Source: Pseudomonas lini
GTDB lineage: Bacteria; Pseudomonadota; Gammaproteobacteria; Pseudomonadales; Pseudomonadaceae
NCBI RefSeq assembly: GCF_964063345.1
Contig: NZ_OZ061318.1
Location: 1,178,001-1,242,000, forward strand
Length of the DNA stretch: 64,000 bases
Direction: 5' to 3'
Position 1 is the stretch's first letter, and each line of letters begins with the position of its first letter. Of the stretch, positions 27,414 to 36,361 are shown in pieces. Below the pieces are notes generated by a model that was not told where the DNA came from, made no database searches, and saw nothing but the letters and a program-made list of their open reading frames with translations. The position numbers and the translations under genes are program-made.

Positions 27414-28049
27414 ATGCCGTTGTCCAACATCCGCATCATCTATCAGGACACCGCCGTACTGGTGGTGGACAAACCGACCCTGTTGCTCTCCGTCCCTGGC
27501 CGGGCCGATGACAACAAGGACTGCCTGATTACGCGCCTGCAAGAAAACGGCTACCCGGAAGCACGAATTGTTCATCGGCTGGACTGGGAAACTTCCGGCA
27601 TCATTCTGCTCGCTCGTGACCCGGACACTCATCGCGAGCTGTCTCGGCAATTTCACGACCGAGAAACCGAAAAAGCCTACACAGCCCTGTGCTGGGGACA
27701 ACCGGAACTGGACAGCGGCAGCATCGACCTGCCCCTGCGCTACGATCCGCCGACCAAGCCACGCCATGTGGTGGACCACGAGTTCGGCAAGCACGCCCTG
27801 ACATTCTGGCGTGTGCTGGAGCGTTGTGGCGACTGGTGCCGTGTCGAGCTGACGCCGATCACCGGCCGTTCTCACCAGTTGCGTGTGCACATGCTCTCCA
27901 TCGGTCACCCGCTGTTGGGTGATGGGCTCTATGCCCATGAGCAAGCACTCGCTGCCTGGCCACGTCTGTGCCTGCACGCGAGCATGCTCAGCTTCACTCA
28001 TCCCCAGACGGGCGAACGCCTGCGCTTCGAGTGCCCGGCACCGTTTTGA
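27414..28049 (+). CDS. rluA: dual-specificity RNA pseudouridine synthase RluA
   Basis: A 211-residue enzyme that isomerises uridine in 23S rRNA and some tRNAs. The catalytic Asp lies in VHRLDWETSGIILLA, the family motif HRLD. The C-terminal TPITGRSHQLRVHMLSIGHP is the second signature. No S4 domain precedes the catalytic domain, which together with the short length fits RluA rather than RluC or RluD. It follows minE at about 180 bases, separated by the nested repeat. Confidence 0.93.
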   Translation: MPLSNIRIIYQDTAVLVVDKPTLLLSVPGRADDNKDCLITRLQENGYPEARIVHRLDWETSGIILLARDPDTHRELSRQFHDRETEKAYTALCWGQPELDSGSIDLPLRYDPPTKPRHVVDHEFGKHALTFWRVLERCGDWCRVELTPITGRSHQLRVHMLSIGHPLLGDGLYAHEQALAAWPRLCLHASMLSFTHPQTGERLRFECPAPF

Positions 28050-28066
28050 CTGCCAATACGATAAAA

Positions 28067-28161
28067 CTGTGGGAGCGGGCTTGTCCGCGATGAGGTCGGC
28101 ACAGCCAGCATGGATGTCGCCTGACCCGCCGCCATCGCGGGCAAGCCCGCTCCCACAGGGT
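28067..28161. repeat. REP pair
   Basis: CTGTGGGAGCGGGCTTGTCC faces the complementary CATCGCGGGCAAGCCCGCTC arm ending CCCACAG, between rluA and apeB. Confidence 0.9.
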
Positions 28162-28256
28162 TCTATTGAAGACGTAAACTCGTAGCACCGCAGCAGCCCA
28201 CCGCCAATTCTGTGACCAATACGTTAAACTGGCGCCACTGCTGTCTGGAGCTTCTT

Positions 28257-29546
28257 ATGCGCGAAGAGTTGAACCAAGGCCTGATCGACTTCCTCAAGGC
28301 CTCCCCTACCCCGTTCCATGCCACCGCCAGCCTTGTTCAGCGTCTGGAAGCGGCCGGTTTTGTGCGCCTCGACGAGCGCGAGCCGTGGAACACCGAAACC
28401 AATGGTCGTTACTACGTCACCCGTAACGACTCTTCGATCGTCGCGTTCAAAATGGGCCGTCATTCACCCCTGCACGGCGGCATCCGTCTGGTCGGCGCGC
28501 ACACCGACAGCCCATGCCTGCGGGTCAAACCCCAGCCGGAGTTGCAACGCCAGGGCTTCTGGCAATTGGGCGTCGAAGTCTATGGCGGCGCATTGTTGGC
28601 GCCGTGGTTCGACCGTGACCTGTCTCTGGCCGGCCGCGTGACGTTCCGCCGTGATGGCAAGGTCGAGAGCCAGTTGATCGACTTCAAGGCTCCGATCGCC
28701 ACCATCCCGAACCTGGCCATTCACCTCAATCGTGAAGCCAACATGGGCTGGGCGATCAATGCCCAGACCGAACTGCCGCCGATCCTCGCGCAATTCGCCG
28801 GTGACGAACGCGTGGACTTCCGCGCCGTGCTCACCGATCAACTGGCCCGCGAACATGGCCTGAATGCCGACGTGGTGCTCGATTACGAGCTGAGCTTCTA
28901 CGACACCCAAAGCGCTGCGGTCATTGGCCTGCATGGCGATTTCATTGCGGGTGCGCGCCTCGATAATCTGCTGTCGTGCTACGCCGGCCTGCAAGCTTTG
29001 CTGACAACCGAAACCGACGAAACCTGCGTGCTGGTCTGCAATGATCACGAAGAAGTCGGTTCCAGCTCGGCTTGTGGCGCCGACGGTCCAATGCTTGAGC
29101 AGACTCTGCGTCGTCTGTTGCCCGAAGGGGACGAATTCGTACGGACCATTCAGAAATCCCTGCTGGTCTCGGCCGACAATGCCCACGGCGTGCACCCGAA
29201 CTATGCGGATAAGCACGACGCCAACCACGGCCCGAAACTCAACGCCGGCCCGGTGATCAAGGTCAACAGCAACCAGCGCTACGCCACCAACAGCGAAACC
29301 GCCGGCTTCTTCCGCCATTTGTGCATGGCCGAAGAAGTACCGGTGCAGAGCTTCGTGGTGCGCAGCGACATGGGCTGCGGCTCGACCATCGGCCCGATCA
29401 CCGCCAGCCACTTGGGCGTACGCACCGTGGACATCGGCCTGCCAACGTTCGCCATGCACTCGATCCGTGAACTGTGCGGCAGTCACGACCTTGCACACCT
29501 GGTCAAAGTGCTGAGCGCGTTCTACGCCTGCCGCGAATTGCCGTAG
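28257..29546 (+). CDS. apeB: M18-family aminopeptidase
   Basis: A 429-residue zinc metallo-aminopeptidase of the aspartyl aminopeptidase family, cytoplasmic. Metal ligands are visible in [14 protein letters not shown] (His, Asp), [14 protein letters not shown] (Glu pair) and the late [12 protein letters not shown] and MHSIRE segments (Asp, His). The N-terminus [19 protein letters not shown] is typical. ATG at 28257 has TGGAG 7 bases upstream; the longer frame starts inside the intergenic region. Confidence 0.93.
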   Translation: MREELNQGLIDFLKASPTPFHATASLVQRLEAAGFVRLDEREPWNTETNGRYYVTRNDSSIVAFKMGRHSPLHGGIRLVGAHTDSPCLRVKPQPELQRQGFWQLGVEVYGGALLAPWFDRDLSLAGRVTFRRDGKVESQLIDFKAPIATIPNLAIHLNREANMGWAINAQTELPPILAQFAGDERVDFRAVLTDQLAREHGLNADVVLDYELSFYDTQSAAVIGLHGDFIAGARLDNLLSCYAGLQALLTTETDETCVLVCNDHEEVGSSSACGADGPMLEQTLRRLLPEGDEFVRTIQKSLLVSADNAHGVHPNYADKHDANHGPKLNAGPVIKVNSNQRYATNSETAGFFRHLCMAEEVPVQSFVVRSDMGCGSTIGPITASHLGVRTVDIGLPTFAMHSIRELCGSHDLAHLVKVLSAFYACRELP

Positions 29547-29550
29547 TCCC

Positions 29551-29632
29551 TGTAGGAGCTGCCGCAGGCTGCGATCTTTTGACTTTGCTTTAAAACAAAA
29601 TCTAAAGATCGCAGCCTTCGGCAGCTCCTACA
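29551..29632. repeat. class III inverted repeat (GTAGGAGCTGCCGCAGGCTGCGATC)
   Basis: GTAGGAGCTGCCGCAGGCTG, then CGATCTTT, faces AAAGATCGCAGCCTTCGGCA ending GCTCCTAC. This is a third palindrome family, found once here, 5 bases after apeB, where it may also terminate transcription. Confidence 0.8.
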
Positions 29633-29702
29633 CTCACATCACCTCCGGTCATCCGAAAGCCGCCTAGACTTGCAATACCCCCTCTGCGACAAGGCAGTCA
29701 CC

Positions 29703-29879
29703 ATGATCTCGATGTCTTCGTTCCACGCCATGCTGATCCCGATTCTTTCCGGGATGATCATGCTGGCCATCGGCTTCAACTTCCGCGACAAGAACGCCGG
29801 TGTGTTCGCGATGTGGGTCGGCATGCTGATGATCCTCGCCACCGTGATTTACAAGATCCTCGCCAAACTCAACGAATAA
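29703..29879 (+). CDS. small two-helix membrane protein
   Basis: A 58-residue protein made almost entirely of two membrane helices (FHAMLIPILSGMIMLAIGFN and VFAMWVGMLMILATVIYKIL) joined by a short polar loop FRDKNAG. No family was recognised and there is no catalytic motif. ATG at 29703 or 29712 could start it. It lies just before the pyocin locus, at the edge of the conserved backbone. Confidence 0.6.
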   Translation: MISMSSFHAMLIPILSGMIMLAIGFNFRDKNAGVFAMWVGMLMILATVIYKILAKLNE

Positions 29880-29924
29880 ATCCTCGCGCCTGGCTCGCAT
29901 TGATTTTGACGGGCCACGTATTAA

Positions 29925-29956
29925 GCCCCTATCGGCGAAAGCTTGCCGACAGGGGC
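29925..29956. terminator. stem-loop between the small membrane gene and the immunity gene
   Basis: GCCCCTATCGGC pairs with GCCGACAGGGGC across GAAAGCTT. It lies between convergent 3' ends and could end both transcripts; the flanking T-tract is weak. Confidence 0.5.
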
Positions 29957-29974
29957 CAAATTGCTCACTAAACA

Positions 29975-30226
29975 TTATTGTTTAAAGCCAGGCTTACCAT
30001 TAGCTGCGCGCCATTCCTTTACTGTCTTCAATATCCCCTCTGGACTATCATCCTCATCAGGGAGAGGGTAATAGATAACCCCATAACTTCTTGGGTGCTC
30101 CGAGGCCGTTACAAACTGATCGATCAAGACGTTGTGGCTTTGTTCATCTGGAGAATTAACAAAACAAATATCATTCAAAAGAGCTAAAAACTCACTCTCC
30201 GTATATTCTTCAAATTTACGATGCAT
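29975..30226 (-). CDS. colicin E/pyocin S-type DNase immunity protein
   Basis: An 83-residue acidic four-helix protein of the Im2/Im7/Im8/Im9 family that binds and blocks the HNH DNase of the pyocin encoded just upstream. The diagnostic segments are YTESEFLALLNDIC, the specificity helix region DQFVTASEHP followed by GVIYYPLPDEDDSP, and the C-terminus VKEWRAANGKPGFKQ. ATG at 30226 has GGAGGGG upstream and starts one base after the pyocin stop codon, so the two are translationally linked. The gene is intact even though the pyocin gene is interrupted. Confidence 0.92.
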   Translation of the reverse strand: MHRKFEEYTESEFLALLNDICFVNSPDEQSHNVLIDQFVTASEHPRSYGVIYYPLPDEDDSPEGILKTVKEWRAANGKPGFKQ

Positions 30227-30227
30227 T

Positions 30228-32201
30228 TCAAACCCCTCCATTAACAGAGTGAATTTCCACATGTCGCTTTGGCGTTACCACTCTCAAATTATCCATGTCG
30301 TAGACCTCACCTCCATTTTTTATATAGTCTAAATGATGTAGCTCAAATACTTTATTACCACCCACTCCCTCCTCCGGGATAGCAACCGGTGATCGCCCTT
30401 TCGCCATCAACGCCCGATTACTGTTCCTGAACTGCTCAGACAATTCAGGATCAGCGCTTACAGTTTTCCAAAACGCCTCCCTAAACGCCCTGAAATTCCT
30501 GAACTGCCTTCCGCTCAACTGTTCTGCAATCTGCGACGGAACAGGCGCGCCATCGCCTTGGGAAGCCGCCTCCAGCCATCTGCCTGCAACCGGCTCTCCA
30601 TCACCCGTGGCAACCCCGGCATCCTCCCGAGGATCCCTGAACATCACGTACTGCGGGGGCAGGCCAGAATCCGCCGGAAACACAATAATGTAATCATCGA
30701 AGCCGGCTTCACCAACAGCCGGATGACTGTCGATTCGTCCTTCGACGGGGATTATGACGCCACCGGCATACCGCGGCGGACTCGGTTCCTGGACGGGCAG
30801 AGCAGTCGAACTACTGTCCGGAGTAATCAGTGGCGTCCATACCAACGTTCTGGGGGGAATATCGGGGATGATGACGCTATAGATGTTCTCCTGCAGGTTA
30901 TAGACAGCCGCCACTACCGGCACACCGGAGGGGAGGTTTACTCCATCGACCGGAACGACAAGTAACTCCGATCGATCTCCCTCTGTTGCCCTGGAACTGA
31001 AACGCACCGGTACATCAAGCAAACCGCCTTGCTTCGCTAGATCGTCGAGATCAGGCAAAGGAGCGGATATGAGATCCTCCAAGGGATAGCTGAACATATA
31101 CCTTTTCGGCAATTCACCATTGGCCAGTTCAGGTGAGTACACCAGTGCGCCAACGCCGACCATAAAACCCGTTGCCGTTCCTGCTGTCAGACTGGACAAC
31201 GCGGCGATCGCAGAGCGTATAGCAGACCGCAATGCCGCCAGCACCTCTTCGGCAATTTCCATGGAGCCGTTCGGAGTTGTGAATCCAGGCTGAGGGTGCG
31301 TGGTGGCGCCATGTATGTGATATGTGTTCGCGGCTCTGGTGGCGAGTTCCAAGCGTCGAAGTTCGTCATCCACCAAACGTTGTGCTTGCTCGGCCGCCTC
31401 GATCCGGGCCTGTTCTTCAGCCCTTTGACTAGCCAGTTTTTCTGCCTCAAGCCGAGCCAACGCTTCAGCCATTTCCTTCGCATGTGCCTCGGCCGCAATA
31501 CGCGCTCGCTCTTCTGCCAGTCGCCTGACTTCGTTTTCCGCGGCGATACGTGCTAACTCTTCTGCCACTCTACGGGCTTGTTCCTGCGCAATACGAGCCT
31601 GCTCTTGAGCGACTTGCCGCTCATGCTCCGCCGCACGTCGTGCCTGCTCCTATGCGATGCGATTGGCCTCCTGACCTTGTAACGTAGCAATGATGCCTTT
31701 CACGCCAACGGATTGTGCGCTTAACCGCGCGATGCCCTCAGCCAGCAACTTGGCGTTGAACAATGCGGCGTAAGCCTCACGGACAGAGACTCCACTGGCC
31801 CCGGCCCGACGGTTTACCTGAGGCAACCGTCCCCGCATCAGAAATGTATCGACCTGTGTCTGGCCGAACCTTTGACTGGCCGTGCTCATGGCTGACGGCA
31901 GTGCGCCGCCTTTTCTGGCGATCAAACCTTCCCGGACACTCAACTCACGTACAAAGGCCTGCAAGGGAGGCAAAACGCTTGTATCGCCCGCTGCCCGGAC
32001 TTGCGCAAGTTCTACCTCAAGGGTATGCGCAAGATTATTGGAGAACTCTTTGTAGGAGTTCTCCATATCCAGAATCTCACCCAGCGGCGCAAAATCGATT
32101 CCAGGCCCTGAGCCATCCCCTGCCCCCAAATAATGCAAATACTCATCTTGTTTATCCGGGCGCACAACCGTAACCGGAAGTGTTATTCCATTCCCTGACA
32201 T
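30228..32201 (-). pseudogene. S-type pyocin with HNH DNase domain, interrupted by an amber codon
   Basis: Read through one stop, this is a 657-codon bacteriocin gene. Codons 1-183 form the N-terminal domain (start MSGNGITLPVTVV). Codon 184 is TAG (31650-31652) in a stretch where the repeats predict Gln: RIA-stop-EQARRAAEHE, compared with RIAQEQARR twenty residues on. Residues about 185-290 are a long Glu/Ala/Arg coiled coil, about 315-480 a pyocin S translocation-type domain, and the C-terminus (about 540-657) a colicin E9-type DNase with FRNFRAFREAFW, FELHHLDYIKNGG, YDMDNLRVVTPKRHVEIH. All H-N-H residues are kept and the frame is otherwise open. A CAG to TAG change would explain the break. 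Confidence 0.88.
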
Positions 32202-32399
32202 AGAACTTCTCCTCTATAGACTTGCGTCGTGATAGCAGGACAAGCAGGTGTGAGCATTTAATAATGCATTGGCTCAACATGCTTCCCGCTATGGGCAAAT
32301 CTATGAGGATCAGAAGCTTCAGATGCGGTACATATATATATAGGCAGAAATTATTTCCGAACAAATTTCCAGCGGTGTTCCTACAGAAGATCCAAAAAA
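32202..32399. promoter_or_regulatory. upstream region of the pyocin gene
   Basis: An AT-rich, gene-free interval containing TACATATATATATAGG, which resembles the LexA-type SOS operator only loosely. GAGGAGAAG is just upstream of the pyocin ATG. No PrtN box could be identified with confidence. Confidence 0.35.
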
Positions 32400-33113
32400 T
32401 CAAACCACATCCACCCCAACATGAATCGCATCATGGCGCCAGAACTCCAGGTCACAGTCGATCAGTCGTTGATGCTGATCGTAATTGACCCGCGCAATCC
32501 GCAACCCCGGGCTGCCCACCGACACCCGTAAAGCCGCCGCAGCGTCCACCGACAACGCCGTCGGCACAATCTCGAAGCGCACCCGCCCGTAATGCAAGTC
32601 GTAATGCCGGGCATACAGTTCGGTCATCGACTGATTCAGATCGAAGTCCAGAATCCCCGGGAAAAACTGTGGGTTCAGGTAGTGCTCCACATACAGCACC
32701 AATCGCCCGTCAATCCGTCGCGAGCGGCAGATCTGGATCACGCTCGACAGCGCCGGCAACTGCAACCAGGCACACACCGCCGCCGACGCCGGCTGCAACC
32801 GCGCCGAGATCACCTCGGTGGACGGCACTCGCCCCTGCGCACTGACCATCGCGTGAAAGTGGCTGCGCTGCATCAGGTTATAAGCCAGCCGCGGTGGCGA
32901 CACGAACCAGCCGCGTCGCTCCTCGCGATAAATCTGGCCCTGGGCCTCCAGCTGCAATAACGCCTCACGCACGGTAATCCGCGTGGTACCGAACAACTCA
33001 CTGAGCTTGCGCTCTGCCGGCAACTTGCTCCCCGGCGCCAACAAGCCGTGGTCGAGCTGTTCCTGCAGAACCTGCCCGATGGCTGTCACCGCTTTGGTGG
33101 TCTCGATGCGCAT
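32400..33113 (-). CDS. GntR-family regulator with UTRA domain (PhnF-like)
   Basis: A 237-residue transcription factor. The N-terminal winged helix-turn-helix reads LPAERKLSELFGTTRITVREALLQLEAQG, and the C-terminal half is a UTRA ligand-binding domain (RSRRIDGRLVLYVEHYLNP, LRIARVNYDQHQRLIDCDLE). This is the HutC/PhnF subgroup. It is divergent from the ABC transporter operon, and TGG-N-CTAGACCA sites similar to the PhnF operator lie upstream of both, so it probably represses the transporter and itself until a phosphonate-like or related ligand binds. ATG at 33113 is chosen; the TTG one codon earlier is also possible. Confidence 0.88.
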   Translation of the reverse strand: MRIETTKAVTAIGQVLQEQLDHGLLAPGSKLPAERKLSELFGTTRITVREALLQLEAQGQIYREERRGWFVSPPRLAYNLMQRSHFHAMVSAQGRVPSTEVISARLQPASAAVCAWLQLPALSSVIQICRSRRIDGRLVLYVEHYLNPQFFPGILDFDLNQSMTELYARHYDLHYGRVRFEIVPTALSVDAAAALRVSVGSPGLRIARVNYDQHQRLIDCDLEFWRHDAIHVGVDVV

Positions 33114-33126
33114 CAACGTTACCTAT

Positions 33127-33140
33127 CTGGACTAGACCAG
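33127..33140. promoter_or_regulatory. operator candidate CTGGACTAGACCAG
   Basis: A near-perfect palindrome 14 bases before the regulator start, matching the published PhnF operator TGGTATAGACCA at 10 of 12 positions. The position would allow autorepression. Confidence 0.6.
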
Positions 33141-33406
33141 CACTGATTCAGGGCAGAACCGTGATTCACATCGGTTCCTTCAACTGCCTGCAAGCCTAGG
33201 CACTGCACATGACTGACAGATGACAAAGCCGCCGAACGGCTGCGCCAGACACCTGCAATTTTATGGCCAAGTCCCTTTCATATCAGCTCTTTAGCCATGG
33301 TCTACGCTTATCTCGCACCCCGCGTATCCGAGCGCAGAAAATTCAGGCCGACCGGTCGTCGACATCAAAATGTCATCCAACCCGCCTAAATTGGCTCAGG
33401 TATTGC

Positions 33407-33418
33407 TGACCTAGACCA
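33407..33418. promoter_or_regulatory. operator candidate TGACCTAGACCA
   Basis: Shares CTAGACCA with the site at 33127 and lies 46 bases before the binding-protein start, where bound regulator would block the operon promoter. Confidence 0.55.
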
Positions 33419-33463
33419 ACACAACCGCAATCGCAGCGTTGAAAACGCCCAAAGGAGCTTCGG

Positions 33464-34528
33464 ATGAAACAGTTTTTCCTGGCATCACTGTTAGGCTCGA
33501 CCATTGCCCTGTGCACCACCGCCATGGCGGCGGATGATCTGAAAACCCTGGAAGCCGCTGCGAAAGCGGAAGGCGCAGTCAACAGCGTCGGCATGCCCGA
33601 TGACTGGGCCAACTGGAAAGGCACCTGGGAAGACCTGGCCAAGAAATATGGCCTGAAACACATCGACACCGACATGAGCTCGGCCCAGGAAATCGCCAAG
33701 TTCGCCGCCGAAAAAGACAACGCCAGCGCCGACATCGGCGACGTCGGTGCCGCCTTCGGCCCGATCTCGGTCAAGCAGGGCGTGGTGCAACCTTATAAGC
33801 CAACTACCTGGGAACAGATTCCGGATTGGGCCAAGGACAAGGACGGTAACTGGGCGCTGGCCTACACCGGCACCATCGCGTTTATCGTCAACAAAAAGCT
33901 GCTGCACGGTTCTGAAGCACCGACCAAATGGGCCGACCTCAAGACTGGCAAGTACAAAGTCTCTATTGGCGACGTGAGCACCGCGGCCCAGGCGGCCAAC
34001 GGTGTACTGGCCGCCGCCCTCGCCAACGGTGGTGACGAAAAAAACATTCAGCCAGCCCTGTTGCTGTTCGCTGACATCGCCAAGCAAGGCCGCCTGTCCA
34101 TGGCCAACCCGACGATCGCCACCATGGAAAAGGGTGAAATCGAAGTCGGTGTGGTCTGGGACTTCAACGGCTTGAGCTACAAAGCCAAGATGGCCAATCC
34201 GGATGACTACATCGTGCTGATTCCATCCGATGGCTCGGTGATTTCCGGTTACACCACCATCATCAACAAATACGCCAAGCACCCGAACGCCGCCAAGCTG
34301 ACCCGCGAATACATCTTCAGCGATGCCGGCCAAATCAACCTGGCGAAAGGCAACGCTCGTCCGATCCGCGCCGAACACATCAAACTGCCGGAAGACGTGA
34401 AGGCCAAACTGCTGCCTAACGAGCAGTACAAAAAGGTCACGCCGATCAAAGACGCCGACTCGTGGGAAAAGACCTCCAAGTCGCTGCCGCAGAAGTGGCA
34501 GGAAGAAGTCATCATCAATATGCCGTAA
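33464..34528 (+). CDS. ABC transporter periplasmic substrate-binding protein
   Basis: A 354-residue periplasmic binding protein of the iron/polyamine/phosphonate-like extracellular solute-binding family. The signal peptide MKQFFLASLLGSTIALCTTA ends at AMA. The mature part has the features of a class II two-lobe receptor: GAVNSVGMPDDWANWKGTW near the N-terminus, ASADIGDVGAAFG, and the hinge-region VVWDFNGLSYKAKM. GGAG precedes the ATG. It is the first gene of the operon running to the HAD gene. Context suggests an organophosphorus ligand; the sequence alone does not show it. Confidence 0.9.
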   Translation: MKQFFLASLLGSTIALCTTAMAADDLKTLEAAAKAEGAVNSVGMPDDWANWKGTWEDLAKKYGLKHIDTDMSSAQEIAKFAAEKDNASADIGDVGAAFGPISVKQGVVQPYKPTTWEQIPDWAKDKDGNWALAYTGTIAFIVNKKLLHGSEAPTKWADLKTGKYKVSIGDVSTAAQAANGVLAAALANGGDEKNIQPALLLFADIAKQGRLSMANPTIATMEKGEIEVGVVWDFNGLSYKAKMANPDDYIVLIPSDGSVISGYTTIINKYAKHPNAAKLTREYIFSDAGQINLAKGNARPIRAEHIKLPEDVKAKLLPNEQYKKVTPIKDADSWEKTSKSLPQKWQEEVIINMP

Positions 34529-34563
34529 GGATGTAGCCCGCCATTGGGTGGGCTAGTGGAGAT

Positions 34564-34658
34564 CCCTGTGGGAGCGAGCTTGCTCGCGATAGCGGTAGTT
34601 CAGTCAACATCACTGTTGAATGTCAGTCCGTCATCGCGAGCAAGCTCGCTCCCACAGT
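34564..34658. repeat. REP pair inside the ABC operon
   Basis: CCTGTGGGAGCGAGCTTGCT faces AGCAAGCTCGCTCCCACAG between the binding-protein gene and the hydrolase gene. Such stems often raise the level of the upstream message, which would fit the greater need for the periplasmic receptor. Confidence 0.9.
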
Positions 34659-34712
34659 GGATGGTGGTGAATTCGAGTTTTCTGAACACATGTTTTGCGG
34701 AGTCCCAGCCCT

Positions 34713-35519
34713 ATGAAGCACAACGTCATCCTTGTCGTGCTCGACGGCCTCAATTACGAAGTCGCGCGCCACGCCATGGGGCATCTGCAGGCTTACGTTG
34801 GCGCAGGACGCGCGGCACTCTACAAGTTGGAGTGCGAGCTGCCGGCCCTGTCCCGACCACTTTATGAATGCATCCTGACCGGCGTTACGCCGATCGTCAG
34901 CGGCATCGTTCATAACAACGTCTCGCGCCTGTCCAACCAGCGCAGCATCTACCATTACGCCACCGATGCCGGCCTTACAACCGCCGCCGCGGCCTATCAC
35001 TGGGTCAGCGAGTTGTATAACCGTTCGCCGTTCGTGGCCGCCCGGGACCGTCATACCGACGACCCCAAACTGCCGATCCAGCACGGTCATTTCTATTGGA
35101 GCGACCACTACCCGGACTCGCACCTGTTCGCCGACGCGGAAAACTTGCGCCTGCGCCACGCGCCGGACTTTTTATTGGTCCACCCTATGAACATCGACGA
35201 CGCCGGGCACAAGCACGGCCTCGACACCCCGCAGTACCGCAACAGCGCCCGCTCGGCCGACATCATCCTCGCCGATTACCTGCAAGGCTGGCTCGACGCC
35301 GGTTATCAGGTACTGGTGACGGCCGACCACGGCATGAATAACGACCGCTCGCACAACGGCCTGCTGCCCGAAGAACGCGAAGTGCCGCTGTTCGTCCTCG
35401 GCGATGCCTTCAGCTTCAACCAAAACGCCGCACCGAAACAGACCGAAATCTGCGGCACCGTCTGCGAACTGCTGGGCGTGCCCCACGACAAACCTGTGTG
35501 CCGGGAGCTGCTCAAGTGA
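34713..35519 (+). CDS. cytoplasmic alkaline-phosphatase-superfamily hydrolase
   Basis: A 268-residue protein of the nucleotide pyrophosphatase/phosphodiesterase and phosphonoacetate-hydrolase-like branch. Metal and catalytic residues are visible: Asp in VILVVLDGLNYE, the likely nucleophile Ser/Thr in CELPALSRPLYECILTG, Asp/His in NIDDAGHKHGLDT, TADHGMNNDRSHNG with Asp-His and a second His. There is no signal peptide, so hydrolysis should occur in the cytoplasm after import by the surrounding ABC transporter. Its stop codon overlaps the permease GTG. The substrate is probably a phosphodiester or a phosphonate; which one is open. Confidence 0.85.
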   Translation: MKHNVILVVLDGLNYEVARHAMGHLQAYVGAGRAALYKLECELPALSRPLYECILTGVTPIVSGIVHNNVSRLSNQRSIYHYATDAGLTTAAAAYHWVSELYNRSPFVAARDRHTDDPKLPIQHGHFYWSDHYPDSHLFADAENLRLRHAPDFLLVHPMNIDDAGHKHGLDTPQYRNSARSADIILADYLQGWLDAGYQVLVTADHGMNNDRSHNGLLPEEREVPLFVLGDAFSFNQNAAPKQTEICGTVCELLGVPHDKPVCRELLK

Positions 35520-36361
35520 ACGCCATGACCCGCGGTAAATGGCTGGCCGTTCTGTGCCTGGTGCCCTTCGCGATTTTCTTCTTCGTGTTCCAGATCGCCC
35601 CGCTGCTCTGGGTAATGATCAATAGCCTGGAGTCGGAAGAGTTCGGCTGGGGCCTGTCCAACTTCAGCAAAATCTTCAACTCGAAGTTCTATCTGCAGGC
35701 GATCCAGCACAGCCTCGAGATCAGTTTCTGGTCCAGCGTGTTCGGCATCATCATCGCCATACTCGGCGCCTACTCCCTGCGCCGGGTCGACTCGAAACTG
35801 CGCAACTTCGTCAACGCCTTCGCCAACATGACCAGCAACTTCGCTGGCGTACCCCTGGCCTTCGCGTTCATCATTTTGCTGGGGTTCAACGGCACCTTCA
35901 CCATCATGCTCAAACAGGCCGGGATTATTCAGGACTTCAACCTGTACTCGAAAACCGGCCTGATCATTCTCTATACCTACTTCCAGATTCCCCTGGGCGT
36001 GCTGCTGCTCTACCCGGCTTTCGATGCCCTGCGCGAAGACTGGCGTGAGTCCGCTGCGTTGCTTGGCGCCAACGGCTGGCAATTCTGGCGGCACATCGGT
36101 TTGCCGGTGTTGACCCCCGCACTGCTGGGCACTTTCGTAATCCTGCTGGCCAACGCCCTCGGCGCGTACGCCACGGTCTACGCCCTGACCACCGGCAACT
36201 TCAACGTGTTGCCGATCCGCATCGCGGCGATGGTCTCCGGCGACATTTCCCTCGACCCGAACCTGGCCAGCGCCTTGGCCGTGGTGCTGGTGGCGTTGAT
36301 GACCCTGGTGACCATCGTGCATCAGCTGCTGTTGAAGAGGAGCTACCATGTCTCGCGTTGA
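35516..36361 (+). CDS. ABC transporter permease 1
   Basis: A 281-residue inner-membrane permease with six helices (first: WLAVLCLVPFAIFFFVFQIAP). The cytoplasmic EAA loop is visible as YPAFDALREDWRESAALLGANGWQFWRHIGLP, with the conserved Gly. GTG at 35516 overlaps the previous stop by 4 bases and has GGGAG at good spacing; ATG at 35525 is the alternative. Confidence 0.9.
   Translation: MNAMTRGKWLAVLCLVPFAIFFFVFQIAPLLWVMINSLESEEFGWGLSNFSKIFNSKFYLQAIQHSLEISFWSSVFGIIIAILGAYSLRRVDSKLRNFVNAFANMTSNFAGVPLAFAFIILLGFNGTFTIMLKQAGIIQDFNLYSKTGLIILYTYFQIPLGVLLLYPAFDALREDWRESAALLGANGWQFWRHIGLPVLTPALLGTFVILLANALGAYATVYALTTGNFNVLPIRIAAMVSGDISLDPNLASALAVVLVALMTLVTIVHQLLLKRSYHVSR

Larger units (their letters stand above)
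33114..33463. promoter_or_regulatory. divergent regulatory region between the regulator and the ABC operon
   Basis: Gene-free, 350 bases. It holds PhnF-like operator candidates at 33127-33140 and 33407-33418 and a half-match TGGTCTAC at 33298-33305. Confidence 0.6.

Noticed and set aside
31650..31652. Amber codon as programmed recoding (for example pyrrolysine)
   Set aside because: No pyrrolysine or suppressor machinery is seen and the repeat context predicts a simple Gln codon change.
32310..32350. LexA/SOS box upstream of the pyocin gene
   Set aside because: The AT-rich stretch TACATATATATATAGG lacks the CTG and CAG ends in correct spacing; kept only as a note.
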